A stretch of DNA of 64,000 bases from Terfezia claveryi (taxonomy: Eukaryota > Ascomycota > Pezizomycetes > Pezizales > Pezizaceae). The stretch is from contig WHUX01000073.1 of NCBI GenBank assembly GCA_015179025.1, positions 1 through 64,000 on the forward strand. Direction: 5' to 3'. Position 1 is the first letter of the stretch, and each line of letters begins with the position of its first letter. A model generated the notes under the pieces. It saw only the letters and a program-made list of their open reading frames with translations. It searched no databases and was not told the origin of the DNA. A program made the position numbers and the translations under genes. Shown here piece after piece: positions 9,857 through 22,000 of this stretch.

Positions 9857-11068
9857 ATGGCCTCTAACAAACGCAAAACCGCCCCCCCTCTTCATGATGA
9901 GGATATACTCCCAGCAGTCCAACGACGCCAATCAACGAGAACCCCTCGTACGATCGGTTCCACGGAGGCCTCAACGGCCGTCTCCGACAAGCTCCTTCGA
10001 CTCCTCAAGGTTGTTCAAGCGTTGCCTCCCGATGAATATCAAGCTCTCCAGCACTTCATTGCGGTCTCCCCATCCACGCCCTCTCAAACCGAAACTATTC
10101 CCGTCAAAACTCTCACATTCGACCTCATTCTGGTCACTTTTGGGCTGACTTACTCGGAATCCTTTTACGCCTATCCGAGGTTCCACTTTATTGACATCCC
10201 CCACGCCGGAGAAAATGATGTCCTCGACACCAGCCTCATTAATTATTCCTGCTCTGGCCCACTTTTGCGATTCTGTTTTCTGTACCAAAAGCTATTCCCT
10301 CGCGAGACCGAGGCTATCTGCAGGATTGCTGTGGACCAAGCACTCCTGGAGGCAGCTGCTATCATCTCCGGTGCGGCTGAGGATTGGCGTAACGCTGCAA
10401 TCCCAAATGCTACCCCTGAAATAATCCTCAGAACCCTCCACGACACCGGCCGTCACACTCCGGTTGACCTATCCCGTCGTGTTCTGTGCCTAGCTGAAGT
10501 TCATGTCCACTCTCCGGTACACAGGAAACAGCAAAGGGTCAGATCAGGCGAATCAAATGGCATTAAGGAAGTAGTCTACACTGGGCGAATCGACTACGCA
10601 GTTGCCCTCCGAGATCCGGAGACCCAGCATCTCACGTCATACCTCATCTTGGTCAAGGCCAAGCGAGAATCTGAGTTCAACAAGGCCCGCGCCCAAGTGC
10701 TTGGCTATGCCGCCTGTATTTGGGAAGCCCGAAAGCAAAAAGGGGCTCGGCTCGATTGCACAACATATGGATTGGCCACAGACGGCTTCAAATGGCAACT
10801 CATTGTGATTGACCACGACGGTGTAGTAAAGGACGGAAAGTTGTTGGATGCCAGGTTGAAAGGCTGGGTTGAGGTTCTGCAGATGCTTGTAGCGGTGTTG
10901 AAACGTGCACGCCAGTTGCAGACTCCAGATAACTCCTCAAAAAAGCCAAAGCATTCGTCCCTTGCCACCACTATGCATGATGGCGACGTGCTCGATGCGG
11001 ATAAGGAGTTTCAGGAAGAGGGGGAGGAGGCAGAGCAGGAGGATGGGGTGCCAGACATAGAGCATTAG
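9857..11068 (+). CDS. PD-(D/E)XK nuclease-like hypothetical protein, single exon, 403 aa
   Basis: Intact frame. I chose the ATG at 9857 (context AGCATGG); the open frame extends 51 bp upstream to 9806 but without an ATG. After a basic N-terminus (ASNKRK) and a helical middle, residues about 243-300 read GRIDYAV..L..YLILVKAKRE..KARAQVLGY and then TYGLATDGFKW. This is the pattern of a PD-(D/E)XK nuclease core (beta-Asp, beta-E/D-X-K, then the QxxxY helix) as found in fungal restriction-enzyme-like and Crinkler-like proteins. Asp246, Lys269, Gln280 and Tyr284 are present, but the acidic residue of the E-X-K triad is Lys (VKAK where relatives have V-E-A-K), so catalysis is doubtful. The tail is very acidic (EEGEEAEQEDG). 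Substrate and role are unknown. Confidence 0.7.
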   Translation: MASNKRKTAPPLHDEDILPAVQRRQSTRTPRTIGSTEASTAVSDKLLRLLKVVQALPPDEYQALQHFIAVSPSTPSQTETIPVKTLTFDLILVTFGLTYSESFYAYPRFHFIDIPHAGENDVLDTSLINYSCSGPLLRFCFLYQKLFPRETEAICRIAVDQALLEAAAIISGAAEDWRNAAIPNATPEIILRTLHDTGRHTPVDLSRRVLCLAEVHVHSPVHRKQQRVRSGESNGIKEVVYTGRIDYAVALRDPETQHLTSYLILVKAKRESEFNKARAQVLGYAACIWEARKQKGARLDCTTYGLATDGFKWQLIVIDHDGVVKDGKLLDARLKGWVEVLQMLVAVLKRARQLQTPDNSSKKPKHSSLATTMHDGDVLDADKEFQEEGEEAEQEDGVPDIEH

Positions 11069-13140
11069 GGAGAGGGTAGAAGTCAGGACTCAGGAATGCC
11101 AATCGATGTAACAGCAACTATCAATAGGGATATTCAAAACTAAAATCCTCGTTCGATTAATTTGACAATTGTAATCGACGTTGTAAACTGAAATTACTCG
11201 TTGCGACCCTGGATCATAGGTTGTTGTCACGAACATTACCACGTATTTTTGTTTGCTATGATGTCAAATAATGACATGATGCCCAAGTGGTGAGGCTACC
11301 CACTACTAAGCCTGTTGACCCCAGACGATCCGGCACTGATAAAAAGTCTGGTTGCACCTGCCATTACGATTCCAGCCAGTAGCATACGAATACATACGAA
11401 AGAGAATCACCCAGGATTTCTCCAAGGTAAGCTGAGTGCCGCAGAGTGGGGATATGCATGTGCACTAATGGGGTTTTATTTTCAGGAAGGGGTGAAATGG
11501 GAAGACCCAGAAGTACGGGTGTAGTACAGTCTCAGAGTAATACAGGAATAGATGCTGAGAAGAATATCAAGTGAGATGTTAGGGGTCAGCCGGTGATCAC
11601 GGCAATATCGTGCGAATATATCTCTTTGGGGCAAGCAAGGGTGAGCGGTCAGTGTTCACAACGGGCCGGTCATGGTTCAGGCACTGTGGTTCCTTAGTTA
11701 ATATGGGCGTCCATAGCAAACTTAATTAAAAGTTTCAACTTTAGTCTAAGGTTAGGTCTAAGTCGCGAGTTTTCAGCCAAGTTAGACCTGCTGAGGCTTA
11801 GAGGTAATAGTCTCGATCAGACCCGTAAAACCTTTGAACCGAAGTGAAACCTTTCAAGCAAGTTGCAACCCTTAAAAAAGCTATAGAGAATAGTTTGAGA
11901 CTTTGGGGAGGCCTTAGCTACATCCCTGTTGGAGAGTGTAACCGCTAGGACAAAACGTGATCACTGGGCGCTACCATCCATCACCGGGTAATGCATCATC
12001 ACCGGGATATGCATCAGCCCCCACGCGAACCCTGTCGGTCCATTCTTGGCGGCATAGCGGACTGCAAAATGAACGGAACCATTGCCAGCAAAATATATAT
12101 GCCTCGTAAAGATATAGAGATTCATTGACATGTGGTGGGAATGTGAAATAGATGGGTTTGGATAGGTTAATAGATCGATTTTTGGGTGGTATCTAATATT
12201 CCGAAGCAAAATAGGGACAAGTAACTGACCTACAGTACTGACTAAGTCTTGGGAATATATATAAATTAGGGTTTGAATAGTATAATCTAGAGTGTATAGA
12301 TGTAGTTTAAGTTACTTAAAAGTGATAAAGTAATTAGTCTAACTTTGGAAGGTGAGGGGAAGTTGATACACTTTTCTAAGATCTGTGTATATAAAAACCT
12401 AAAGCAGCCTAAACCACACTGAACTCAGCTGGGCTAATTAGGCCTTACATATGTAAGCCCAAGTCTGTCTTAGTCTGCCTGAGTTTGTCTGGCCTACCTA
12501 AGTCTGCTAGACTAAATCTGAAGCTACCTGAACTTATCTATATAAATTATATAGATGCTAGGTATTCCTGACCTTATCTAATAAATTGTGGACTAGACTA
12601 GGTACACCAGAACAATATTAAACTTCTATAATATAATGGGTACTACCTCTAAACTGTGTGAGGCCACTGGACCTTTGCTTGAGCTTCTCTTTACCAGCCT
12701 GGCCTTATGCAGCCCTATACAGCCTCATGCATATTAATTTAGGCTCATATAAGCTAATTCAGACTTATCTGAATCTATCTGAGTTTGGACAACTCATTTG
12801 AGGGTCTGTAATTTTACAGAGTGGTAGAGAAGATAATCTTTAGTACATAGAGATAGTTGCAAGCATATATATTAGGTCAAGCTAGCCTAAGCTGATTTGA
12901 GTGACTTATCCTAATTGAAGTTTAAGCTTGCTTCTGAAGGTACTGCCTCTCAAGTATACTGAATCAAACTAGACCTGCTGAATGCAACCCTGAGTTACTA
13001 TATGAAGGCCAAAAATAAATACTAGTGAGATTAGAGTAGTTCAGATATATATTAGTATACTTCGGCAAGCTTAATAGACTTAAGGTAACCTAATAGTAAT
13101 TCATAAGAGTTTATACTAGTTTAGGACATCTCTATTATAA
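11069..13140. other. AT-rich region without a recognisable gene
   Basis: About 2 kb with no long frame and no RNA gene that I can identify. From about 12240 it becomes rich in short degenerate pieces such as CTGAATCTATCTGAG and GGCCTACCTAAGTCTG, which look like old, mutated repeats. The right edge probably runs into the LTR or leader of Gypsy element G2, but no boundary is visible. Confidence 0.5.
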
Positions 13141-13364
13141 CCGTGTGCTCAGTTGTCCTCGCTATTACCTGCGATCACAAGTCATGGGTTATTGTCATTT
13201 TTGTCTTTGTTATCATCTGCGATTATAGGTGATAGGTCATCGTTATTATTGCCCTTAGCATCACCTATGATATAGATAATAGGTTATTATTATCATTACC
13301 TTACTTGGCTTCCGAGATAGGGATCTTGAGAAGCTTATTTCCCCCTTGCCCTGACAGAGTTATG

Positions 13365-13373
13365 TATATATAG
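13365..13373 (+). promoter_or_regulatory. TATA box in the presumed G2 5' LTR/leader
   Basis: TATATATAG about 420 bp upstream of the G2 gag ATG. Position and orientation fit the LTR promoter of G2; nothing else in the stretch can be assigned. Confidence 0.35.
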
Positions 13374-13790
13374 ATCCTGTCCCTCGCACTATCGTTAGAT
13401 CCCCATCCAACATCTTGTATATCCAATACAGGACCTTGCTTCTCTCAGTGCTCGTACACCTCCCTTATGCACCTACTTGTCTCGTGAAACAGCTCTGCAG
13501 CAATAGCTGTCTCCTTCCGATACATGTGGCAACCGCTTCCACGTGTCTCTTGCCTCTTGCCCTTGTCTCCTATTCTAGCCTTCCCCAGTCATACACGTAG
13601 CATTCTTACATGTGTATTATCCTAGCCCTGCCCCTGCCTTGCCTCTAGCCTTTCCCCTAATCACACACATAGCGCTTCTACGTGTATCTCACCTCGTTCC
13701 TGTCCTCGCTCCAGTGTACCCCTTAGTTGCCTTATCTCCAGAGCAGTCGTTACACTAGGTTAGATCCTTTGTACCAACTGGTACACAGTT

Positions 13791-13829
13791 ATGTCAGGAG
13801 CAGTTCTCCCACCACCCGCCATCAGGTTC
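13791..13829 (+). pseudogene. G2 gag, first 13 codons (before G1 insertion)
   Basis: ATG at 13791 begins MSGAVLPPPAIRF. The last five bases, GGTTC, are the left copy of the G1 target duplication. Joining 13829 to 28861 keeps the frame, which then reads (stop)TWRNSPILSDPNELNAYHQEV. This identifies the fragment as the N-terminus of G2 Gag. Confidence 0.75.
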
Positions 13830-14457
13830 TGTAAAGTGTTGTATGGGGGACTGGAAGATCAGATTAGATAAGATAAGAACCTTATCTAATCAGATAATCT
13901 CAGGCTAGTAATGTATACTACAAAGTATATTACTAATAGTGTATTGTTTATTCTCACTATAAAAGTTATTACCAGTAGCATAAAATTACTATAATAGGTA
14001 AAGTAGTATAGGAGTGCCAAAGGCACTTAGAAGATTAACCAGTGGAACTTCTATATTGATTGTACTCTAACTGTGTTCTGAGTTCTAACTCTCTGTCCAA
14101 CTGAAGGGAAATTTAGGGGACTATATGTATTTCCAACGAGGCAGTGCTGGAGCAGTGCTAAGGCAGTGCACCATCATCTGACTCTTATATGTGATTAAGA
14201 TCAGCATCATCTGATCCTCTAGATAGTACTTCCAAATACTATCTAGTACAAAATAGGTTAAGTCTTTCCTAGACTTATACATGTGAAAGCATGTGATAAC
14301 ATGTGAAAGCATGTGATAACATGTGAAATATTAGCAAGGCAGACAGCACACAGAATGTTGTGTATTTTGAGATGCTTGCTGAGTAAGAAAATACATAAAT
14401 AATACATTTGTGAGGGAGAGGGTTAGTTATAGGGTATGAGTAAGCTACTTCCTTACA
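13830..14457 (-). repeat. G1 LTR (3' LTR on the minus strand)
   Basis: 628 bp, same length as its partner at 28228-28855. Positions 13862-13891 form a hairpin with stem GATTAGATAA / TTATCTAATC and loop GATAAGAACC; the partner LTR carries the loop in reverse complement. The adjoining internal sequence on the minus strand ends in a purine-rich tract (AAACAGGGAGGCA), a suitable polypurine tract. Confidence 0.93.
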
Positions 14458-14656
14458 TGCCTCCCTGTTTAGATAAAAACTCCATCCTAGGAGAATAAAC
14501 AGGGGAAATGGGTTATGTACATTAGTAGTTAACATTCAACCCATAATACCTATTGTTCCTATCCATATAGGTACTACTACCTTCAGCTCCAGTATCATAC
14601 CTGATATCATTATACCCCTGCTTGAAATCTTTAACAATAGCAATGTTATCAAAATA

Positions 14657-16125
14657 CTAACCAATCACCTCTTGTGGCTGTTTTTCCAAAAAGAAATGTC
14701 TAAGCATCATTTGGGGTAAGTCCATCTCTTTACCCTTGCCTTTATCAATCTTGACTGCATTAGATAAGATAGGGGGAGCAAGGACTTTTTCTCTTTCCTT
14801 ATTAATCATCTTCAGTGTCTCTTTCCTTATCTTATTCTTGCCAAGCTTATGCTTACCAACCTTTCTCTTTTTGTAAGTTGCTTGCTTACTACCAGTCAAC
14901 CAGAATTGTTTTTTCAATAACTCATTAACACCATCAGCATATACCCACTCATCAAACTTATGAGGCCATCCCTTCTATTTCACTTTGTACTGTAGCTTCC
15001 CTGTTCTAGGTTGTGACCTAAATTCCAAAACTCTTTCTACCTCATACCTGTCTTCCTTAACTGGTCCTGGTTGTTCCAGAGTTCTGGAGGGGAACAGTTG
15101 TATTGGATTAGGGAAGAAGGGTTTCAAAAGTGAGGTGTGGAAGGAGTTGTTGATATTATTAAGGTCAGGGAAGTCAGTGAAGTCAAGTTTAGCATTTTGA
15201 CTCTATGGTGAATATTTGGTAATGGTGAAGGGGCCTATCCATTTTGGGGATAGTTTGGAGGAGTGGTACCTTGCTGGGAGGTTTTTTGTTGATAGCATTA
15301 CCTGATCATTGACTTGGTAATCAGGAAAGGCTCTTCTGTGTTTGTTGGCTTGCAGAATTTGGTTCTTTTTTACTTTAGTAAGGTTTTTAGCAACCTGGTA
15401 AAATCTGGTTGTAGGGTTTGAACAGAAGGTGTGGCTTGTACCCAATTCATTCCCTATTCCAGCTTCTTGGCTGCAAACATAGGAATAATTATCCTATTCT
15501 TTCTTTCACTTGTCCCATCAGTCTGGGAGTGATATGTGGAAGATGCTTTATATATAATTCCATTCTTCTGCATCCAATCTTGAAAAACAGTAGACATAAA
15601 CAAAGGGTTTTGGTCAGAAACAATTTTATAAGAGAATCCCACATTAGGCTTAATGAATCTTTCAAAGATATCAATAACTCCTAATGTGTTAAGATTGTCT
15701 GCAACAGGTAACAAGAATGTGAAATCAGAATGCTTCTCAGTCATGACTAATAACTTATGAAATAACAATATATGAGGCTTATCATCTTTAGGAGATCTGT
15801 AACCAAGTGTAAATTCAGCACATGAGACCATAACAGGTTCCATACTAAGAAAATCCATAGCCATACTACCCCATGGCCTAGTAGGTACATTTAGAGGAGT
15901 AAGGAATCCAGGGGTTTTCTGTGTGGATCCTTTGGTGATTTGACAGGTTTCACAACTCCTCACAAATTGTTCAACCTGCTTATAAAAATCCTGAAAGATG
16001 TACTTATTGGTAAGCTCTTCTGCTGTTTTTGCAAGGCCTCTATGTCCAGTAGTGACATGTGCTTGTTGGATAAGGGCTTCAGAGGCAGGGTTACTTTTAA
16101 CTTGTAGTCCCTTGAGGATAACCAT
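14657..16125 (-). pseudogene. G1 integrase and C-terminal chromodomain
   Basis: The integrase starts with the zinc-binding HHCC region, HVTTGHRGLAKTAEEL...CETCQITK. The catalytic core has Asp in MAMDFLSM, Asp in KIVSDQNPLFMSTVFQDW and Glu in HSQTDGTSERKN. After about 15450 the coding passes to another frame. The C-terminal part then includes PKWIGPFTI and a chromodomain at about 14890-15060 (RYEVERVLEFRSQ..GKLQYKVK, one stop, KGWPHKFDEWVYA). A chromodomain at the end of integrase steers insertion to marked chromatin in chromoviruses. The tail is Lys-rich. Broken by the frameshift and by stop codons. Confidence 0.85.
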
Positions 16126-16128
16126 CCT

Positions 16129-17586
16129 CTAAATAAAATTCTTCAAGAGGTACATAAACCCATCCTGTACCTTTACTGTAGGTACTTGCTCTCCTCTCTT
16201 GATTCTTAAGTACAGTGGTCCAAACACTGTATCTTTTTCCAACTCTTCTCTATAATGCCATTCTAACTCATGATCTCCTATCCACTCAGCAATTACCAAA
16301 TCTGGTTCCATGCTCTTTTCTTCTTCATCCTGGACCCCTAGTGTCTTTTTCAGGTAGTCACTGTTGTGGAAGGGCTTATTGAGGGCCTTCAAATTGTTTT
16401 TTCTAGTATCATAGGAGCTGACAAAGTTTTTGTTCAGGTTATGGTAGCCAAGATAATACTTGCATCTTGGTACCTCTTTTCCTCCTGTAGTAGTGACTTT
16501 GGGAAGGTTTGGGCATAGATGGGACCAGTGGCCATCTTGGTTGCATATGATGCATTTCCTGATGGTTTCTGCTGGCAGTGGGTATTGCAGTGGAAAGAGT
16601 TTGTTGTCAAGGGGGCATTTGTTGCTGAGGTGAGTTGTTTCCATGCAGTTGGTACATCTGGGGGGAGGAAATTTGGCACCTCTGGGGCAATCCTCCTTAA
16701 AGTGTCCCATTGCCCAACATTTTTCACAAAGATTAATAGCAGGATCTTTGTTGTTGCATTGGGAAGTTTTGTGGCCCACTTTACCATATTGGGAACAGAA
16801 ATCTTTGGGCTGATTTCTGTTAGAGGAAGATGGGAGGATTGGATCCTCAGGGAAGATGTCAGGAAGGGTGCTGACAAAGGATGCAGGTGAGGCTCCTGGA
16901 GGAGGAGGAGACTGGAAGTGCACCTTCTTGTTGTCTGCCTCATCCTTGCACTTAGGTGAGGCTGCCCTTCTTTTCAAGGTACCTTCAAGAGTAGGGTTCC
17001 ACTCCTGAAGGTTTCCTACAACCACAGAACCCCTGTCAGCCCTTCTCAAAGACTGTTCCATCTGTTCTGTAGTCATGGGTTCCCTGGCTCTTTCCCATTC
17101 CTCAGGTTCATCTGAGTCAGAGGACTCATCCACAAGTGTCCATTCTTGTGGGTCCTCTGCCTTAGGGGCAGCAAGGGTAGAGGGAGAGAAGGTACTTCCT
17201 CCCTCTTCCTCCTGTTGTTGTTGCTATTGGGCTTGGGCCCTAGTGGTGGTAGCAGCAGTTTGGACTGCTGCTAGCTCCTGCTGAAGCCTTCTAAGCCTGA
17301 AATTTCTTTGTAGTGTGTTAGATTCATCAGGTTCAGGATCATCCTCAACTGTGGCTTTGTACCTTTCAGCCTCAAAGACTGCATTCAGGCCTTCTCTGTC
17401 ATGCCAGACAGGCCTGGTGGGATCAGCCTCCTGCACTTGTCTTGGTGGGAGGTTGGTAGTAGTGATTTGGAGAGGAGGGAGTCTCCTTCTCCTTTGGATG
17501 GTATTGGAAGATTGTCTCCCAAGGATTGGTGGGGACACTGGTCTCCCAGTGGCTCCTCTAATCCTGAGCTGGTTTGGGGAAGGCAT
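16129..17586 (-). pseudogene. G1 extra module between RNase H and integrase: zinc-knuckle array
   Basis: In frame with the rest of pol. After a Pro/Arg-rich and acidic stretch (17586 to about 16900) come four knuckle-like motifs in a row between about 16820 and 16480: CSQYGKVGHKTSQC (second Cys replaced by Tyr, a single-base change), CEKCWAMGHFKEDC, CTNCMETTHLSNKC and CIICNQDGHWSHLC, i.e. CX2CX4HX4C. Knuckles normally sit in Gag; a set here is not the usual Gypsy order. It likely binds RNA or DNA. The related elements G3 and G4 have a comparable module at the same place. Confidence 0.75.
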
Positions 17587-17817
17587 GGTGGCTGGTGGAG
17601 AATGTGGGGGAGGAGTTTTCTTGAAAGTTTGGATGGGAACAGAGAGGTGGTTGGTTACAACTGGATGTTGTAGTAAAGAAGCTGTGTGGTGAGAAGACTG
17701 TCCAGTAGAGGGGGTTCCAGAGGGACTATATACTCCTCTGGACAGTACATCTGCTATGTGGTTGTCCTTGCCCTAAATGTATTCTAGGGTTAGGTCAAAC
17801 TGACTCATAGTCTCTTG

Positions 17818-18449
17818 CTACCTTCTCTTCATCTGACTTTCAGGGATACTATCTATAAATATGACTAAAGGTTTGTGATCTGTTTGGATGATCACTTTGT
17901 GACCCTGTAGTTCAGGTCTGAAATACCTCAGTGAGTCAACAATTGCTAATAACTCCTTATCAGTTGTTGTGTAATTCATTTGTCCATCATTTAATTTCCT
18001 AGAGTGAAACTCTGCTGGCCTGATAACACCATTCTCCATTTGGCCAATCCATCCTGAAATCCCTGTATTACTGGCATCAGTAATTAAATAGATTGGAAGG
18101 CCTGAGTCATGATTAATTGGTTTGAGCACTTTATTGCTCATTATTAGCTCCTTAATCTTCTTGAATGACTCATTATGCAACGGAGTCCACATGTACTTCT
18201 TTGTTGATCCTTGCAATTCTGATAGTGGTTTGGCTATAGCTCCCAATTCTGGACAAAACCTTCTCAAGTAATTAACCATCCCTAGAAACTTTTGCAATTT
18301 CTTTTTTGAGTCAGGGATTGGGTAATTTGTTATTAAGTTAATTTTTTTTGGATCCATTTCTAGCCCTTGTTTGGTAACAATGAATCCCAGTACTTTTAGC
18401 CTTGGGGCAAGGATTTGGTATTTCTTTTTGTTGAAGAAAAACTTTTCCC
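17818..18449 (-). pseudogene. G1 reverse transcriptase C-terminus and RNase H (downstream of Copia insertion)
   Basis: Continues the frame interrupted by C1. It shows the connection region (FLGMVNYLRRFCPELGAIAKPL), DASNTGISGWIGQ, the RNase H motif TDKELLAIVDSLRYFRPEL and QTDHKPLV, all standard for Gypsy polymerases. Joining 23876-side and 18449-side sequence without C1 and one TAGCC copy restores the frame (..RILAREKFFF..), so the insertion caused this break and not a deletion. Confidence 0.88.
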
Positions 18450-18454
18450 TAGCC

Positions 18455-18976
18455 TGTTGCGGCATATATTTTGTGCCCTTCCTATGTCGTTATTACTTCC
18501 TATTTCGGCATCTATATTAACTTATATCGTTATATGTTTCTCTATTATGATATCCTTTCTATTATTATCTATCTAGTTTCTATTACGAGTACTATATCAT
18601 GTTTCACCTGCAGCTTACTCTGCATAGTTACTGTACGGTTATACTCACATGTTTATATATCCATGCTCGTTATTTCCCACACTGTCTTACTTGAATATTA
18701 CATGCATACAACCTTTCTACTTATGGATTTCTCTACGTTTATTCCTCTTCAAGTTAGGTTGTGATATGGTTCGTTTCCTCTCTATATTCATGTACTTAAG
18801 ACCTGTGTCCACCCGCTCTCTAGATAGTTTAATCAATCACGCACGCTGAATTCCCACTGCACTCGTCCTCAATATCGTCCTCGCACTCCTGTGACTCTAG
18901 CTTGCTCAGTAAATTCTCCGCTGGTCACTACGCTACTTTTACGCTGTACCATTACTATAATCTATCCACTTTAATA
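18455..18976 (+). repeat. Copia C1 5' LTR
   Basis: 522 bp, starts TGTTGCGGCATA and ends CCACTTTAATA, so the ends are TG...TA instead of TG...CA. It should contain the element promoter and the polyadenylation signals. Confidence 0.93.
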
Positions 18977-18990
18977 GGTTATGAGCCCGG
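18977..18990 (+). other. Copia primer-binding site: complement of the initiator tRNA-Met anticodon arm
   Basis: Directly after the LTR comes GGTTATGAGCCCGG. Its first 12 bases are the complement of GGGCTCATAACC, the anticodon loop and stem of eukaryotic initiator tRNA-Met (anticodon CAT). Copia elements of Drosophila are known to prime from an internally cut half of this tRNA, so half-tRNA priming is the natural reading here. Confidence 0.8.
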
Positions 18991-19079
18991 AGCTCTAACC
19001 TCTCTATTACCATAATCGAGTCTATACCTCTACTCCTTTATATATCGTGGATTTCCATCTCGCGCAATCATCCTACAAC

Positions 19080-22000
19080 ATGTCTGACACTGCTGGTGCA
19101 AGCGGCTCCTCCTCCGGTGCTGCCTCTTCCCTCTCTCCCTTCTCCTTCAAGCTTGATAATATCAAGCGGTTATCTATGATGGTTCCGGATATCATGCTTG
19201 GTCTAAACAAGTTGAATTAATCATTGATTCTTATGACTATGAAGATCTATTTAACGAATCCACTACTGTCCCCACTGATGCCGCACTGCTTAAGTTGTGG
19301 AACAAGAGAAATGCCAGAGCAAAAATTCTCCTCATGTCTGTTATTGATATCTCACTCACAGGACTTATTGCCGAACAAACTACAGCACGACAAGCTTGGG
19401 TACGCTTACAGGAACGATTCGATCGACGAAACGATACTACTCTCTGGGATGCTATATCCAAAACATTTGCTATCTCTATGCCTCCAGGGGAATCTATGAC
19501 AACACATGTCAACAGCTATGATACTCAAATTCGCCGGCTCATTGACAGGCTCAAAGAGACCGAAGCTGCCTCCCCTTACCAGCATCTAGCACGCTATCTT
19601 GAGAATGACAATATCAAGGCTCACCACCTCCTGATGACACTCCCTGACACTTACGAGAATATTGTTGACAATCTCCAATCAAAGACAGGACTAACATACC
19701 TCGATGTTCGAACTCGTCTTCTGGAACTCTCCTCCTCCTCCCTCGAAATTGTCTCCAAGAACAAAGCTCTCTTCAATAAAAGAGAGAACAACAATACCTC
19801 CAACAAGCCGAACAAAAAGCCTAATCCTCCACGTCAAGGCAAAACGGCTCCAGTCTCGGGAAACAATTGCAGTTGGTGCCATTCCAAAGGCAAGCCTTAC
19901 CAAGGTCATACGTTTAAGACCTGTCAAGAACTCAAGAAGCACAATACCAATCGTTCGAATGCCCAAAACCCTTCTCCTTCTGGTAAGGAGATTGTCCTAC
20001 ACCGAGCAGCTGCTGCTCAACAACTCTTCGATGATGACAATGGCGTAGCCATGGTTGTCAAAGCCACCTCCTCCGCTCTCCAAAACTCTCCCTCTTCCTC
20101 CCATTCTGGTGTATCCGCTAACTACACTACATATGAGGTATGGATTCTTGACACAGGTGCTTCATACCATATCACTGCTGACTTCTCTCATCTTCTCGAT
20201 CCAGTCCATTGCCATGTAGGCCTCACGGTTGGTGGTGGAAGAGTGATGTGGGCCACACATCAAGGGAATGTTTTTTTAGATATTGAAGTTGCTGGAAGTG
20301 TGATTCATGTTAGCCTCTCTGATGTTTTGTATGTGCCGGATTGGAATGAGGTCTGTTTAATTTCTTGGAGGAAAATCGATGAGCTGGGACGTTTTCGTTT
20401 ATTGGGTGAAGATGGTATTTTACAGATACAGAGAAAAATTGATGATTCGGTTGTTATTTCTGCTTCACTTGATCACGGATCCTACCAAGTATATCCTATT
20501 GTTCGTCATGGAAAGATTTACATGGCTGCCACAGACTATTGGCATCGTGCCCTTGGTCACTCTTCAACACGGTTCTGGTCAAACGCCAGTGAAATCTACG
20601 AAGATGGCAACCTCCTTCCCAAACGTCCAACCTCCCACTTCTGTGATATATGTGCCAAATACAACTCCAAGCAGTCAGTGCCTACATCCGTCGACAAACC
20701 AAAAGGAACAAAACCCTTTGATCTCGTCCATTCTGATCTCATGGGTCCCTTCAAGGTTGAATCTCTTGGGAAACGCAAGTATCTACTAACCTTTATTGAA
20801 GATACAACTCGCTACTTGAAGTGAACTTCCTCTATAAAAAGAGTGATGCTGCTCGCTTTATCAAAGCATATTGTGAAAAGGTTAACACAACAACTGAACG
20901 ATATCCTCGCTCGTTCAGAACTGACCAAGGAGGTGAGTATGTCAACAAGGAATTGGAAGCTTTTTTCAAAGAACGAGGAATAAAGCACCAGACTACCGCC
21001 GCCTATTCCCATCAATCTAATGGCGTTGCAGAACGCTATAACCAAACTTTAACTAGTATGGTTCGACCTTCTCTCGACGATGCACCCCCTTACCTCTGGG
21101 CTGAAGCCTTTAACTGGGCTGCCTATATCAAAAACAGACTGCCTCACTCTGCACTAAATGGAAAAACCCCATTCGAGGCACTCTTCAACATCAAACCAAC
21201 TCTCTCACACCTTCGTCCTTTCTACTCCAAGTGCTATGTTCACATTCCTGAAGAAAAACGACCTGCTGGCTCAAAACTCGAAGCCAGAGCACTTGAAGGA
21301 CATCTTGTTGGTTATATGGAATCAGGTCATATGTTTCGTATCTATATCCCATCTCAACGAAAGGTAGATACCTATCGTCAAGTTAAGTTTGAACCTTCAT
21401 CATCTTATACCTCTGTCGATGTACATTTTCCTCCTCTACCTCCGATTACAGCTGAAACTCCATCAACACCACCTGTACCACTCCGACCTTCTACTCCAAC
21501 ACCTACCACTACCACTCCTGACACCACTACAACTCCATCTATACCTCTTCCTCCTCCTCCATCAAATCTACAAGAGTACGAACAGCACTCTGATGAGGAT
21601 TCTGAGTTAGAGAGAGCTATCGATCCTCCTATTGCTGGTCCCTCAACTCCCCCTCGACGTACAAGAGCCTCTACACCTGCTGCACCTAAGTCAAGTCGCT
21701 CAAAAGAGTTTGCCGAACCTCCAGAAACTCCTAAGCTGGACTACAAGTCATATCCTCAACGAACTTGGAAACAACCCGATCGTTATACTGACTCTGGCTG
21801 GGCTAGACTTGTGGCAGAACCTAATAGCTATAAAGAAGCTATGGCCTCCCTTGATGCTGATGCATGGCAACGAGCTATGCTTGAGGAACACCAGTCAATA
21901 ATCGATGCTCAGACATGGATGGTCCATGATATGTCAGAGTTACCCTCAGATCGACAACCTGTTGGTTCTAGGTGGGTATTTAAGGTAAAGCACAATGCAG

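Noticed and set aside
13141..13790. Exact LTR boundaries for G2
   Set aside because: A TATA box and possible ends such as CGTTACA are visible, but the right LTR is outside the window, so no pairwise comparison is possible.
18471..18849. Plus-strand frames of about 97 codons, repeated at 23433-23748
   Set aside because: They lie within the two Copia LTRs and are copied because the LTRs are; no coding evidence.
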